Assembly (NCBI GenBank): GCA_004764695.1
Contig: SMSO01000007.1
Coordinates: 1,309,270 to 1,373,269 of the forward strand
DNA from: Schizochytrium sp. TIO01
Lineage: Eukaryota; Sar; Bigyra; Thraustochytrida; Thraustochytriidae
Direction of reading: 5' to 3'
Length of the DNA stretch: 64,000 nt
The notes beneath the pieces were generated by a model. That model was not told the DNA's origin. It searched no databases and saw only the letters and a program-made list of their open reading frames with translations. The position numbers were made by a program, and so were the translations under genes. Below are positions 42,751-52,209 of the stretch, in pieces. The stretch's first letter is position 1; every line of letters starts with the position of its first letter.

Positions 42751-42811
42751 TTCGAGGTCTTCGAGGTCTTTGAGGTCTTCGAGGTCTTTGAGGTCTTCGA
42801 GGTCTTTGAGC
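42751..42811. repeat. 9-bp tandem repeat gaggtctt(c/t)
   Basis: About seven copies of a 9-bp unit in an alternating 18-bp pattern. On the minus strand one frame reads as repeated KDLEDL, a perfect amphipathic heptad-like series. That frame lacks an ATG, although an acceptor-like sequence (TTTCTTCCAG) lies upstream of it, near 42855. Confidence 0.85.
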
Positions 42812-43196
42812 TTTCGTTGTGTTGTGCACGACTTACTTGCCACAGTGGCGGTGCCCTGGAAGAAACACACTGCTATAGTTTACCATAGGTGAGGGCCAGT
42901 GGGTTACGGGGTCTCCGAAGGACTGAGCCGAAGAACTAACTTTTAACTTTTATGCTCAGCTCAAAGTCTCTTATTGATTGAAGATGGATCCTTTCCTTCT
43001 TCATCTTTGAGTTTCTCGCGCTCACGTTGGTCGGGTTATCTCAAAATGAAATTTGTCTCTAAGTAGCAGGCAGGCAGTAAACCCTTTTCTGCAGCACAGT
43101 CCAAGATGGCCTGGTAGATGTTACAGCAGATGTTTGACATTGCTTTACACTTATCAGGCTTCTTTTTCATCTATTCATGATTTTTATTTAAATCTC

Positions 43197-43199
43197 CAT

Positions 43200-43247
<48 letters not shown>
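43197..43247. repeat. (TTTA)n microsatellite
   Basis: About twelve tandem copies of TTTA. Confidence 0.95.
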
Positions 43248-43740
43248 TTATTACTTTACTTGTTTTATTTTTAACTTTACATTTACAAACGATAGTAAAA
43301 TAAGTGAACGATTGGCTTTTTTTCCTCTCTCCCGTTGAAGACAAAACGTCCTTCTCGCGTACCGCTCCTTCCCGCAAGAGGGTCGCTATCACCTTGACAT
43401 CATCGACTCTCTCAGAGTTACTGTCTCCAGGCTCAGTCTCTTGTACATTTTCGTTTGCCAAACCCACGCATCGAGAGAAGAACTCGAGCAAAGTGCTTAC
43501 AAAAGAAGCAAAGGCAAGGGAACAGAAAATCAATTTCCATTTCCTGGTATCCTATTTTTTTTTAATTTGATTTTTTTTTTAAATTGTTTTTTGTGGATAG
43601 TTGTTTTTGGAAAGGAAAATGTGGTAATTGATTTTTGTTCTCTCCAAGTTCCTCCTTGAAGCACGTGGACCAACACGAGGCATACAAACTCGTGTAAACG
43701 CAACGAAACAAAGTATTACAAACTTATTCTGCAGTCGAAA

Positions 43741-43946
43741 TCAAGTGCGGTCGTGTCCGAGGATCTTTAAAACCCCTCGAGAGCACGCAAAGGCCACTTG
43801 ATCTCCAAGCTCCAAAGCACCAGGTATTGAAGGCGTCACGTCGTCGCTACTCCACTCTTTAAGTTCAACTTGGTGCACTGACCGATCAACGTAAGTCGAG
43901 ACAGTGCAGACCAATCCAGGCTTCCTGCGCACTATAACATCTGCAC
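43741..43946 (-). CDS. Candidate terminal exon, unknown protein
   Basis: Follows an acceptor-like TTCGTGTGCAG (AG at about 43947-43948, minus strand). The frame reads as an ordinary small beta-rich domain (VRRKPGLVCTV, ALELGDQVAFAC, ending LGHDRT). No ATG exists in the frame, and an upstream first exon could not be fixed: possible ATGs near 44150 give donors in the wrong phase. It might be part of a short spliced gene divergent from the second YeeE/YedE gene. Confidence 0.28.
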
Positions 43947-43965
43947 ACGAAGGCAGCTTCGTCAA

Positions 43966-44548
43966 GTTGTTTGTTTATACGACGTGCAATTCAACAGGGT
44001 ACTTAGCTACGTGGCCCAGGTTGATATAGAAAAAGCCTGGGTCTGGAGAAGTTTGTTCTTCAACTGACTGTGCTTTTTGGTTGATTGAATACGTGCATGT
44101 GCAAGTGCCGTGTAGCAGTAGCTATCACAGAGATAAGGTCCATCGCAGCAGCGAAGACATCGTGACAAAAGAACAGCAGAGCAGTACTACCTACAGGTAG
44201 GAAGGTAGGTAGCAACCAGGTAATGCGGTAAGCACGTAAAACACTTTCGTTTAGAGAATTAGAATTACACTAAGTTTGGAGGGTACTCGTGGTGAAGGGC
44301 TCAGCAAAACTCCATCTCCGATAAGGGTCAGGAAGTTGGACGAGCTTCAAGAGGAGTCGTGGCGGCGTGCTTGACCGTTTGAGAGGGAAGGGTGAAAACA
44401 AGCAAAGCTTGTTTGCAGCGAGGAAAGTCTCTAAGGACCTGTAGTGACGGTGAAGAAGACCTGTTGACAGCGGAGGGATTCTGTCTTTGTAAGACCTTAC
44501 GGAAGAGGCAGAGGATCGAGAAGTACTTAAACAAGCATAATTGCAAGA
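43966..44548. other. upstream region of YeeE/YedE paralogue B
   Basis: Contains an inverted and repeated ACCTAC/GTAGGT cluster at about 44188-44213, some 340 bp before the ATG. It is otherwise unremarkable. Confidence 0.4.
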
Positions 44549-45886
44549 ATGAAGAACCCTTTCAAATCCACAAGGACGCACTCCGAGACTGGGATCACGG
44601 TGCGGTCGTCCATGGACGACACAGAATCGACGGATGCCTTTGATGAAACGAACGTGTCTGGCAAAGTTGCTGATCAGCAACTCAGTGTCAAGGTTGATCC
44701 CTTCAGCGGGAATGAGGTGAAGGAGAGTACCAACCGCGTTCAATGTGCGTCATTTACAGAATGGGCCAAAGTCTTTGCCATGGCAGCGGTCATGGGCCTG
44801 ACTTTTGGCGCTGCCTTTTCCAAAGCTCGTGTCTTCGAGCCAATGGTTGTGCGTGGACAGCTTCTCTTCAAGAGTTTTATCATGCTCAAGATGTTCATGA
44901 GCGCCGTGGGCACATCAACACTGTGCTTTGTCATTATCAACAAAACTAGCGTCAAACCACGTTTCAAGGAGTCTAGAGAAAAACGTTGCACAAGCCGTGG
45001 GCTCGGTACAACAGTTATTGGAGCCTTTATTCTAGGAATCGGGCTTGCTCTGGCTGGCGCTTGTCCTAGCATGGTACCCTCTCAGGTTGGCGCTGCCACT
45101 ACTCATTCTGGGTACACCATCATTGGCGCAATAGTTGGTGCTTTGTTCTTTGAGTTCACAGACCCCATCATCAAACCCGTCATGAATCGTTTCTGTGGAC
45201 CCAAGCTTAAGCTGGAGTACCTTGATCAGTTTTTGGGTATAAGCTATACCATTTGTGGTCTCATGCTTGTATGTTGCGCTTTTGCAGCAGCTGTGCTCTT
45301 CGAAGTCTTCTTTCCTTGGGAAGAAGAACTCTACCGGCCTCTTGAGGATGACTGCTCATTGAAACACTTTTGGAACTGCTATGCTTGGCCCCCTGCTATC
45401 GCCGGAGTCATGGTTGGAATTCTGCAAATTCCAGTCTTTCTTCTTATGAGCAACACACTCGGATCCTCAACAGCGTATGTGGCAGTCTGCAGTGCATGGG
45501 TGTACTTGCTGCCTGCCAATTGGCGTCGGCCGTTTGACTATGCTCGCCGTTTTGCTTTCCCAACACCGGACACGCATTGGCAGCTGTTCTTCGTTCTCTT
45601 TGCAATGTTGGGCTGCTTTTTGACTGAGCTACGACACGGTATGCTAGGCACAGCAGAGAGTTTGTCCATTGCATACTCGATTGTTGGAGGATTCCTGTTC
45701 ATTTTTGGTGCTCGCATGGCGGGCGGGTGCACAGCCGGCCATGGCGTCTCGGGCATGGCTCTACTTTCAATTCACAGTATTGCTGCTGTGGCAGCAATGT
45801 TTGGAGGTGGTATTGCTACTTCATACCTTATTTTTGCAGGTATCACAGAGTCTTTCTACATTGCACCAACGGGATATGTGCACTGA
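44549..45886 (+). CDS. YeeE/YedE-family transporter (thiosulfate/sulphur uptake type), paralogue B
   Basis: 445 residues from the ATG at 44549. Same plan as the protein at 36137-37531: hydrophilic N-terminus of about 70 residues, then multiple membrane helices. Signature loops are GIGLALAGACPSMVPSQVGA near 165-185 and ARMAGGCTAGHGVSGMALLS near 390-410. Both loop cysteines are kept, so transport function is likely. Differences lie mainly in the N-terminus and in loop residues (CPSMVPS here, CPGMVLA in A), which may change affinity or substrate. Same strand as A but 7 kb away, so this is a dispersed tandem duplicate with its own promoter. Confidence 0.9.
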   Translation: MKNPFKSTRTHSETGITVRSSMDDTESTDAFDETNVSGKVADQQLSVKVDPFSGNEVKESTNRVQCASFTEWAKVFAMAAVMGLTFGAAFSKARVFEPMVVRGQLLFKSFIMLKMFMSAVGTSTLCFVIINKTSVKPRFKESREKRCTSRGLGTTVIGAFILGIGLALAGACPSMVPSQVGAATTHSGYTIIGAIVGALFFEFTDPIIKPVMNRFCGPKLKLEYLDQFLGISYTICGLMLVCCAFAAAVLFEVFFPWEEELYRPLEDDCSLKHFWNCYAWPPAIAGVMVGILQIPVFLLMSNTLGSSTAYVAVCSAWVYLLPANWRRPFDYARRFAFPTPDTHWQLFFVLFAMLGCFLTELRHGMLGTAESLSIAYSIVGGFLFIFGARMAGGCTAGHGVSGMALLSIHSIAAVAAMFGGGIATSYLIFAGITESFYIAPTGYVH

Positions 45887-47365
45887 GATTAGGGAGCTGA
45901 ATCTACCTTGCGAAACGACAGTGGTTAGTCAGGCGTTGCTATGCTTGCGCACTTATCTTTCACCAGCAGTTTGCCCTCTTGGCATATTCCAGATCATGTT
46001 CCGGAAGCACAGATCCAGAACTTTTACTTTCCTTCCTTTCTCATACAGTCGAAGGTTAATTTATAACACACACCAAAAGAAACAGTGACATTGAAGATAT
46101 GGAGTTTCTGTTTGACTCTGTGTATGTTATATTGTGTGTCTCCTACCTAATGAAATGCAGTGAATATCTGCATTCAATCAACCCCACCTTTCATCTTAAA
46201 TCTATGTGACAATATTAATCTAATTTTCCTTCTTTTTTTTTTCAACGTCACCCTCTTTTGCCGAGCAAAGTTCTGTTTCTAGTTTCCAGAAGCCCCAAAA
46301 GGTAATGAGTAATTCTATCATTCCTATAAAAACAAGCACTTCGAACCACGCCCATTCACCACTCTCCGCTCGTCTAATTTTCTGCTGATCCTAAGCTGTT
46401 TTGATGGTCATTGACTACTCCCCCTGTACCATTGTACCTCCAACCTTCAGAACTCCCATATCAGCTGATCCTAGTACCCTCCATCTCCCGATACACCAAA
46501 CGGTATCTAGGTATGCATCGTCATTTGCTTCATCGCAGCAACTATGGCGCACCACAATCGTGTGGCTGTAGCAGGTACTATTACTCTCACTCGAGCGATC
46601 ACATATTTTGACTTATATATACTTGCTGCAGTTTCTACCCAACTTAAAAAATGATAGGAGTGCACTCTGCGAGTGGAGTGATCGAGGTGGATGCTACCTT
46701 GCAATATACACTGTATAATAAGCTCGTCAGCTCGTGGGTTAGCGAGTTAGTCAGCTATTTATTAAGCGTCTTCGTTTGTTTGTTCGTTCGTCTCCTTCCA
46801 GGCCAGATCTGAAAAGCGTCGGTCAAGCCGTCCTTAAAGTGCCCACGCCGCTCCTGAGCTAGTGCACTGCGGAACTTCATCGGGCTGCATCCTAGTCCTT
46901 GCATTCCTGGCCACCCAAGATGGACCTTAGGCGTTTATCTCATTGTCAGCACGCTCGATTGCAAAGCAGTGCAAACCAAATTAAAACTCCATCGTCGTGG
47001 TGCTCCAAGACTCTTCTCCTGAGCTTGCTTCGTGGTGGCATGCGTTGTTGGGCACTGAGCAAGACAAGTACCTACAGAGGGAGCTGGCAGACTGGCAGCA
47101 GGCTCCAGGTTCCCTCTGCGACATTGATATAGCTCTGCTGAGTAACCAGGTAGGTCCCTACCTAGGTACCTAGGTATGCAAAAGCAAGCGAGAACACCCA
47201 AACCAGTTTGATCGCGCTTTCCGCTCCCAACTAGACTTTGAAGCGCTTTCTCTCCGTGCTGTGCGGGTTCCCGCTGGTCACGCGGTACCCTGCACTACCC
47301 TCCGCTTTCTCACCAGACCCCGTGTCTCTGATACGACAGACTCTATATCTGTGCGTATAATAACC
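45887..47365. other. intergenic region
   Basis: About 1.5 kb with a poly-T run near 46231 and a dense ACCTACCTAGGTACCTAGGT cluster at 47145-47175. Short frames at 46513 and 46899 are not convincing. No gene is called. Confidence 0.4.
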
Positions 47366-47527
47366 ATGGGTCTGGTATTCAAGAATGATCCATTTTGCCG
47401 GGTTCAGATTTGTTTTATTAGTATTATTCAATTATTAAAAGTTCGCGATGAAGACCGCAATTGGATATCAAAGCTGATTGCAGAACTATCCGCTTCACCG
47501 CTTTATAGCTCGAATTGGACTAAATAG
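47366..47527 (+). CDS. Candidate 53-residue protein, unknown
   Basis: Starts at an ATG in an ideal context (AACCATGG). The second half has a normal helical composition (VRDEDRNWISKLIAELSAS). The first half is hydrophobic and Cys-containing. No family is recognised. It could be a first exon rather than a complete gene. Confidence 0.3.
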   Translation: MGLVFKNDPFCRVQICFISIIQLLKVRDEDRNWISKLIAELSASPLYSSNWTK

Positions 47528-48137
47528 TTGCACGCCAGAGCATCAAATTACTGCGAAAGTTGGGACGTCTGGTTTCAAAGGAAGGGCAACATGGATATAT
47601 TGTTGTGGATGCTCTAGCCGGCCAGTTTTTTATCAACGTGGGAAGTTTTTGGCATCTATGTCATACTGAATAAACCCGTCGAGAATGCCGACCTTTGGCT
47701 TTTGCTGCACTGATAGAGCCGCGTCTTCGCTCAGCAAGGCTCCAAGCACGTGGGACCTACGTCACGAAGGCTCAACTTGGAATTAATCACCTTGAACTAC
47801 AGAACAATGGGTCCGTGAACTGCGAAGTAAAATATAAGAAAGAGAAAGATTTTTTTATTTTTTTGATGCGATAGAAGATCTCGACTGAGTGAATAGGAGT
47901 TGGTTAGCTAAAATGGTAGGAGAGGGCTCGTTTTAAAGCAGGGAAAAGATCTTTTTCCCACTTGGACGGAATGTATGTGAATGAAGATATGTAGTAAGGA
48001 CATCACAAACTGCAGCCAAACTCAGTTCGAGACTCGCAGCAAACTCGCAACTCAGCTTGGAGTTTTGGAGAGCTCGCTGCCAGTGCGGAAGAATCGTAGG
48101 AAGGAAAGGGTCAGGTCTGGAAAACCCCACTGCAACC
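47528..48137. other. upstream region of the LarA-like gene
   Basis: About 600 bp. T-rich at 47850-47868, otherwise without features. It should carry the promoter of the gene starting at 48138. Confidence 0.4.
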
Positions 48138-49535
48138 ATGTTGGCTGAAAAGGGCGGCGTGGAGGAGAACCTCTCTGTAGAGGATATGCGTAAACTGGTC
48201 TATGAGGCCCTCGACAAGCTGGAGAAGATCAAGAAGCGCGAAAAGGTGCTCATTCTGCCGCCAGATGCCACCAGGTATACCTCGCGTGCTGGTGAGCTGA
48301 CGCAAATTGTATATGACTACTATGGAGACAAAATCACTGATATCATGCCGGCGCTCGGAACGCACAAGCCCATGACGGACGAGCAAATTGAGTCCATGTT
48401 TGGCTCCAAGATCCCGCGGTCGCTCTACCGTGTGCATGATTGGCGCAATGATGTGGTCACCATTGGTGAGGCCCCCCAGGAGCTTGTTGAGCAGGCAAGC
48501 GAGGGTAAGATCAAGGAAAAGTGGCCTGCTCAGCTCAACAAGCTAGTTTGGGAGGGTGGTCACGATTTGATTCTTTCCATCGGCCAAGTTGTACCACATG
48601 AGGTCATGGGTTTTGCAAATTATAACAAGAACCTTTTCGTTGGTGTTGGTGGCCCGGAGGCAATCAACTTGAGCCATTTCATCGGCGCTGTCTATGGTCT
48701 GGAGCGTATGATGGGCCATGCCGACAACCCTCTGCGCAAGGTTCTCGACTACGCCACCGAGCACTTTCTTAAGGGCAAGCTTCCCGTAGTATATCTCCAG
48801 ACTGTTGTGGCGAACGATGACGGAAAGCTGGCCACCCGCGGTCTCTACATTAGTGAAGATCGCGACTGCTTTGAGAAGGCCGCAGCGCTCTCTCTGCGTT
48901 CCAACTTTGTCCTCGTAGACAAACCCCTGAAAAAAGTTGTTGCCTATCTCGACCCCAAGTTCACTACCACATGGCTGGGTGGCAAGGCAATCTATCGTAC
49001 GCGCATGGCCATGGCTGATGGAGGTGAGCTCATTATTCTTGCTCCAGGTGTTGATGCATTTGGCGAAGACGATGAAATCGACAAGCTTATTCGTGACTAT
49101 GGCTACCGTACTACTCCTGAGATCATGAAGTATCTTGAAACAAGCCGCAGCCTGATGAAGAATCTAAGCGCGGCTGCCCACTTGATTCACGCGTCACCGG
49201 AGAACCGTTTCACAATCACTCATTGTCCTGGTCACCTCACACGAGAGGAGATTGAAGGCGTTGGCTACCAATATGGTGATGTTCACGAAATGATGAAGAA
49301 ATACGATATCAATAAGCTCAAGGACGGCTACAACATGGTTGATGGCGAAGAGATTTACTTTGTTAGCAAACCTGCGCTTGGCCTTTGGGGTGTCAAAGAG
49401 CGTTTCACTCACCTGACAGACGGTGCAGCGGCTGAGGACGAGGCCAACGTTGCTGCTGCAGCATCTTCTAGCACGCCAGATGACGAGGAAGAAACCTCAA
49501 CAGCGAAGAAGCAAAAGGTCGATGATGCTGAGTGA
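48138..49535 (+). CDS. LarA-like nickel-pincer lactate racemase family protein (DUF2088)
   Basis: 465 residues. The ATG at 48138 (CAACCATG) is used; the frame extends upstream only to a TTG. Key residues of Lactobacillus LarA have counterparts here: the DxTR loop (Asp43, Arg46), His76 in GTHKP, His154, Lys164 (pincer attachment) and His180 (nickel ligand). The spacing His154-Lys164-His180 (10 and 16 residues) equals that of LarA 174-184-200. LarA enzymes racemise or epimerise alpha-hydroxy acids with a nickel-pincer nucleotide made by LarB, LarC and LarE; none of those is in this window. The C-terminus adds an acidic/Ala tail (about 435-465) with a basic KKQK patch. Substrate unknown. Probably of bacterial origin. 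Confidence 0.9.
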   Translation: MLAEKGGVEENLSVEDMRKLVYEALDKLEKIKKREKVLILPPDATRYTSRAGELTQIVYDYYGDKITDIMPALGTHKPMTDEQIESMFGSKIPRSLYRVHDWRNDVVTIGEAPQELVEQASEGKIKEKWPAQLNKLVWEGGHDLILSIGQVVPHEVMGFANYNKNLFVGVGGPEAINLSHFIGAVYGLERMMGHADNPLRKVLDYATEHFLKGKLPVVYLQTVVANDDGKLATRGLYISEDRDCFEKAAALSLRSNFVLVDKPLKKVVAYLDPKFTTTWLGGKAIYRTRMAMADGGELIILAPGVDAFGEDDEIDKLIRDYGYRTTPEIMKYLETSRSLMKNLSAAAHLIHASPENRFTITHCPGHLTREEIEGVGYQYGDVHEMMKKYDINKLKDGYNMVDGEEIYFVSKPALGLWGVKERFTHLTDGAAAEDEANVAAAASSSTPDDEEETSTAKKQKVDDAE

Positions 49536-50398
49536 TCTTGAGTATAATGGGCCTGTGAATGCTGCCTCTGAGGGTCATACCTCTCATAGTTACTGCTCTT
49601 CTCCAAACAAACTGGAGCCTTCCAACACTTCTCTTTGCCCATGTTTCTATAAGATGAATGTGATCCCATTGTCTTGCACAACCTCCTGAAGTTTCATTAG
49701 TTAGAACCTTCGAAATTATGGGGTGTGGATCCAAGGCTTTATCTTACACGTTTTGACCTTTTGAAGTTTCTCACAAATATATGCAAAATTTATTTTTTTG
49801 TCCTTTTGAATGCCTTGTCTATTTGACTGCGTTGCACAGACAAAACCAGCAATGGTATGCTTGATTGATTCAAATTTGAGACGAGGCAATGCTGAAAATG
49901 TAGAATTCCACACTCTACAGAAAGCTAAAATATGGAAGCCGCGTTTTAAAAGGCTAAATTTCAATACGGGTTGAGATAGTCCATTGGATGGAGGTTTTGA
50001 CCTTCTTATTAATCTTTTACATATGTTTAGTTCGTTTCGTTGGAGAGTGGGCCTGGACTTCTTATAGGGAAAACCATGAAATACACATACCCTGCTTCTG
50101 GTAAATGAGTATCGCAAGCTTAGTGTCAACTTGCTTTATACCGCGCTACAGCGGCATTATATCTCGTTCCAGAGCCCTAACACTTGGCGCATTTGCATGT
50201 TGGTGGGAAGACTCTATCCTCTCCCTTTTAATACTCGCCGGTTATCATTGCTGATAACATATTGGTGTGCCTTAATAAGCTGGAGGGTACCGCTATTATT
50301 TTCTTTTATATTCATAGAAGAAAACAGGTCATCGTAGATAGTACCGAAGCTTTTTGTTTTTTTCGCAACGTCACAACCGGTCTCCATGACGTTTCAAA
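49536..50398. other. spacer between converging genes
   Basis: About 860 bp. A minus-strand frame at 49716-50129 has no ATG and Arg/Lys/Ser-rich composition and is not called. Nothing else is visible. Confidence 0.45.
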
Positions 50399-51109
50399 TC
50401 ATTTTTCCTCCTTGATTTCGGACACATTGACAAGGTCCATGTCAAATACTCTCATGAACTCTTTGACGAGTCTCGTCTGCACCTCCATCCTGGTGGGTGT
50501 TACTTTTTCAGACCCCAGCAGCTGCTTTAGGCTTGTTACTGTTAGTCCCGGTTCATCGATCCCACACGGCACAATACGATCAAATTGTGTTAAATCTGTG
50601 CTTACGTTGAACGCAAACCCGTGCGATGTAATCCATCGACTCGCATTAAGTCCAATTGCGCAGACTTTTGCATTTTCTACCCACACGCCAGTGTACTCTT
50701 CCTTACGCGATCCCTCGAGGTCATACGTGGCAAGCGTGGCAATGATAGCTTCTTCGACATTCCGCATGTACCAGTGAAGGTCCTTTTTGTGACGGCGCAG
50801 ATCGAGCACAGGGTAGCCTACAATCTGGCCAGGACCGTGGAAGGTGACTTCGCCTCCGCGGTCCACCCGAACCACCTCGAAGCCACCCTGAGCGACGCCT
50901 GGGAGCACATTGGCCTCGTCTGCAGATCTCCCAAGCGTATACACCGGCTCATGCTCCAGCAGAAACAACTTGTCTCTTGGCATCGTGGTTTTCTCGCGCA
51001 GTGCCGCAAGCTTCGACGACATCGCCGACCGCTGCAGGTCCAATCCAAACCCATACGAGCATCTCCCTGCTACATGGGCCACATCCAAGACACGCCGCGG
51101 AGCCCTCAT
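50399..51109 (-). CDS. LIPT2: Lipoyl(octanoyl) transferase
   Basis: 236 residues from the ATG at 51109. Transfers octanoate from acyl carrier protein to apo-lipoyl domains (GcvH and the 2-oxoacid dehydrogenases), normally in mitochondria. Family motifs are HEPVYTLGR, RGGEVTFHGPGQ, YTGVWVENAKVCAIG and IVPCGI. The catalytic pair is Lys148 and Cys182. The start is basic (MRAPRR) but short for a mitochondrial leader. The frame is open and strongly Arg-rich for 37 more codons up to a TTG at 51220, which would make a better leader, so a non-ATG start or an upstream exon is possible. Confidence 0.94.
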   Translation of the reverse strand: MRAPRRVLDVAHVAGRCSYGFGLDLQRSAMSSKLAALREKTTMPRDKLFLLEHEPVYTLGRSADEANVLPGVAQGGFEVVRVDRGGEVTFHGPGQIVGYPVLDLRRHKKDLHWYMRNVEEAIIATLATYDLEGSRKEEYTGVWVENAKVCAIGLNASRWITSHGFAFNVSTDLTQFDRIVPCGIDEPGLTVTSLKQLLGSEKVTPTRMEVQTRLVKEFMRVFDMDLVNVSEIKEEK

Positions 51110-51233
51110 TATCAGGACAGAAAAGCGAGAACACTTCCCAATCCGCCTCAGACGCCTCACGACGTTACGCGTCTGCCGGTCTCCTCGGGCGCCTCGACTT
51201 GAGCATTTCCTTTTCCTCAAAGCAAGTGCTCCT

Positions 51234-51470
51234 GACTTTTGACTCTTCCTTTTCTCTTTCCAGTCACTTCAGTTTTCACTCTTCAGTTCACTCTAAGCGA
51301 AGAAGCGAAGCACCAAGACGATCAGCCAAAGTCTGAAGAGCAACTTGGACTTGCGAACGATCAGCAGCTGGACAGCTGGTCACTGGTGGGCGCGTCGAGT
51401 TCTGAGAACCTAGAAGACGCTCTTCGAAGACGCAGGAATAGTCAGGGGCTCACAAACAGCGAAGGAAGGT
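51234..51470 (+). other. possible upstream exon of the COMM gene
   Basis: A pyrimidine-rich acceptor (CTTTTCTCTTTCCAG) near 51262 and a good donor (GGAAG|GTGAGT) near 51470 bound a frame rich in Glu, Gln and Ser containing DSWSLVGASS. Joining it across about 400 bp to an acceptor (CAATAAAG) at about 51868 keeps the frame into the COMM ATG. No ATG lies in this exon, so it may instead be 5' leader. Confidence 0.3.
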
Positions 51471-51879
51471 GAGTTTGTTTGTTGTCTTACCTTGGAGGCA
51501 GAAAAACAGAGGGCCAAGACATAGCTAGCTAGGTAGCTTTGCAGATATCACGCTGTGATAGAAAGCTCGCTGGAGGCAATCGTGGAGGAATTGTGAATGC
51601 TAGGCTCGAGAAGTTGTGATTATGGAGAACTGACCTGGCGTTATTTTCGTGATCAAGAATTCATTCGGCCAATAGGTTTTGAATTGGGGCCGGGTCTACA
51701 GTGCTAGCTAAAGTTGATTGGCCGAGTATCAACGAAGTTTGGTTTAAAATAGAGGAGATTCACTACCGACCATTTTTAGAGCTTGCCTCTAACGCAAGTG
51801 AGTGTTGCTTCAAACTTTTAAAGTCAAGCGGGGAAACGTGAGATCTATTTCTGTATCTTCGCAATAAAGTGCGGGTAAG

Positions 51880-52209
51880 ATGGAATCCGCAAGAGAATTT
51901 ACGCCTTCTAACATAAATAGTCATCGAATTGCGGCACCTTCTAGTCAGCAGGCCTCAAATAGCTATCTTGAAGATAGCATCAAGACGTTGAAGGATTTTG
52001 ACTGGACCGTTCGGATTGTACAAGGTAGCGATGTTGTTGCAAAAATTGTAGAGCCACTTGTCAGTCTCCACTTTACGCTACAAGATCCGACCAAGCCCAC
52101 ACAAGCTCCCTCCATGCGCGTAATAGAGCTGTCGCTCCCTGAGGCAAGGCACTTGCTGCATGAGTTACAGAGTATTGACACCAAGCTCCGCCACGTCTCC
52201 AGTGATTGA
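51880..52209 (+). CDS. COMM-domain protein (COMMD6-like, short)
   Basis: 109 residues from the ATG at 51880. After a Ser/Asn-rich start of about 37 residues the remainder is a COMM domain: FDWTVRIVQGS at the start, EPLVSLHFTLQ in the middle, and a Leu-rich final helix (LSLPEARHLLHELQSI). COMMD proteins form the ten-subunit Commander complex that works with Retriever and the CCC complex in endosomal recycling and in NF-kB control. Most have an N-terminal helical domain; this one lacks it, as COMMD6 does, unless an upstream exon supplies more sequence. Confidence 0.8.
   Translation: MESAREFTPSNINSHRIAAPSSQQASNSYLEDSIKTLKDFDWTVRIVQGSDVVAKIVEPLVSLHFTLQDPTKPTQAPSMRVIELSLPEARHLLHELQSIDTKLRHVSSD

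Larger units (their letters stand above)
41246..43740. other. intergenic region with simple repeats
   Basis: A TTT/CTT-rich tract, a frame at 41465-41674 (Leu/Lys-rich, weak), repeated tctgtctg near 41865-41890, an A/T palindrome at 42064-42080, and the repeats listed separately. No gene can be supported. Confidence 0.4.

Noticed and set aside
40763-43247. Direct repeats resembling a CRISPR array
   Set aside because: The units are 4-9 bp simple repeats without unique spacers, in a eukaryotic genome with no cas genes.
36137-45886. The two transporter genes as an operon or recent perfect tandem repeat
   Set aside because: They are 7 kb apart with different flanks and clearly diverged coding sequences, so this is an older dispersed duplication.
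49716-50129. 137-codon minus-strand frame downstream of LipB
   Set aside because: No ATG in the frame, Arg/Lys/Ser-rich, and positioned where the LipB 3' untranslated region is expected.
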